NCBI GenBank assembly: GCA_021802595.1
Contig: JAJZRT010000208.1
Span: 1 to 5,548, forward strand
Direction of reading: 5' to 3'
Origin: Pseudomonadota bacterium
GTDB taxonomy: Bacteria; Pseudomonadota; Gammaproteobacteria; Burkholderiales; Thiobacillaceae
Length of the DNA stretch: 5,548 nt
Shown here: one piece after another, positions 5,473-5,548 of the stretch
Layout: every line of letters begins with the position of its first letter
Position numbering within the stretch: the first letter of the stretch is position 1
The notes under the pieces: model-generated
Told to the model about the DNA's origin: nothing
Databases searched by the model: none
The model's input: only the letters and a program-made list of their open reading frames with translations
Translations under genes and position numbers: made by a program

Positions 5473-5547
5473 TCACGGAATCAGCTGATGTGACGATGTC
5501 CCGCGGACCAGGCTGCGGGTTTCCGCCTGAAGGCCGACGCGCAAAAA
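5473..5547 (-). CDS. Possible C-terminal tail of an upstream leftward gene (edge fragment)
   Basis: One minus-strand frame enters from the right edge and stops at TGA (5475-5473), encoding 24 residues, FLRVGLQAETRSLVRGTSSH and then QLIP. Its third codon positions are mostly G or C, as expected for coding sequence here. A second frame stays open to 5405 (47 residues, starting VFARRPSGGNP) but looks less gene-like. The fragment is too short to identify, and it may be non-coding leader sequence of modA. Confidence 0.25.
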   Translation of the reverse strand, partial: FLRVGLQAETRSLVRGTSSHQLIP

Positions 5548-5548
5548 C

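Noticed and set aside
5362..5548. Molybdenum-cofactor riboswitch or ModE operator upstream of modA
   Set aside because: Both were considered because they regulate mod operons in some gammaproteobacteria. No recognisable aptamer pattern or ModE-like inverted repeat was found by eye; a covariance-model search of this region would settle it.

Overview
This is a GC-rich bacterial window, most likely from a gammaproteobacterium. The best clue is the left edge: the leftward frame opens with MDVSHLLDNLNDAQRRAVAA, which closely follows the start of E. coli UvrD. The genus cannot be told from the sequence. All main genes are intact apart from uvrD, which is cut by the left edge.

Layout. (1) Positions 1-85 (minus) hold the first 28 codons of uvrD. 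(2) Positions 86-295 are a divergent intergenic region. It has a promoter-like sequence for each direction and a 13-base palindrome centred in the spacer of the rightward one. (3) Positions 296-1657 (plus) encode a 453-residue protein with a coiled coil and a C-terminal degenerate GGDEF domain. The GGDEF signature reads DRHRF, but the RxxD inhibitory-site motif is kept. (4) Positions 1765-2103 (plus) encode a small stand-alone PilZ protein with both c-di-GMP-binding motifs. (5) Positions 2314-2769 (plus) encode an unrecognised protein with about four membrane segments. Its 3' end overlaps the convergent modC by 26 bases. (6) Positions 5361 down to 2744 (minus) carry a molybdate ABC transporter operon, modA-modB-modC. 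modB and modC overlap by ATGA, and the modA-modB gap can form two alternative hairpins. (7) Positions 5362-5548 are the modA leader and possibly the last codons of an upstream leftward gene.

How the genes work together. ModA captures molybdate in the periplasm, ModB forms the membrane channel, and ModC hydrolyses ATP and carries a C-terminal molybdate-binding (TOBE/Mop) region. Together they feed molybdenum-cofactor enzymes. The degenerate GGDEF protein and the PilZ protein are probably two cyclic-di-GMP responders encoded side by side. The most interesting idea here is that the first has become a c-di-GMP sensor instead of a synthase. No mobile element, CRISPR array, tRNA or rRNA was seen. 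No LexA box at uvrD and no ModE-type operator at modA could be recognised by eye.
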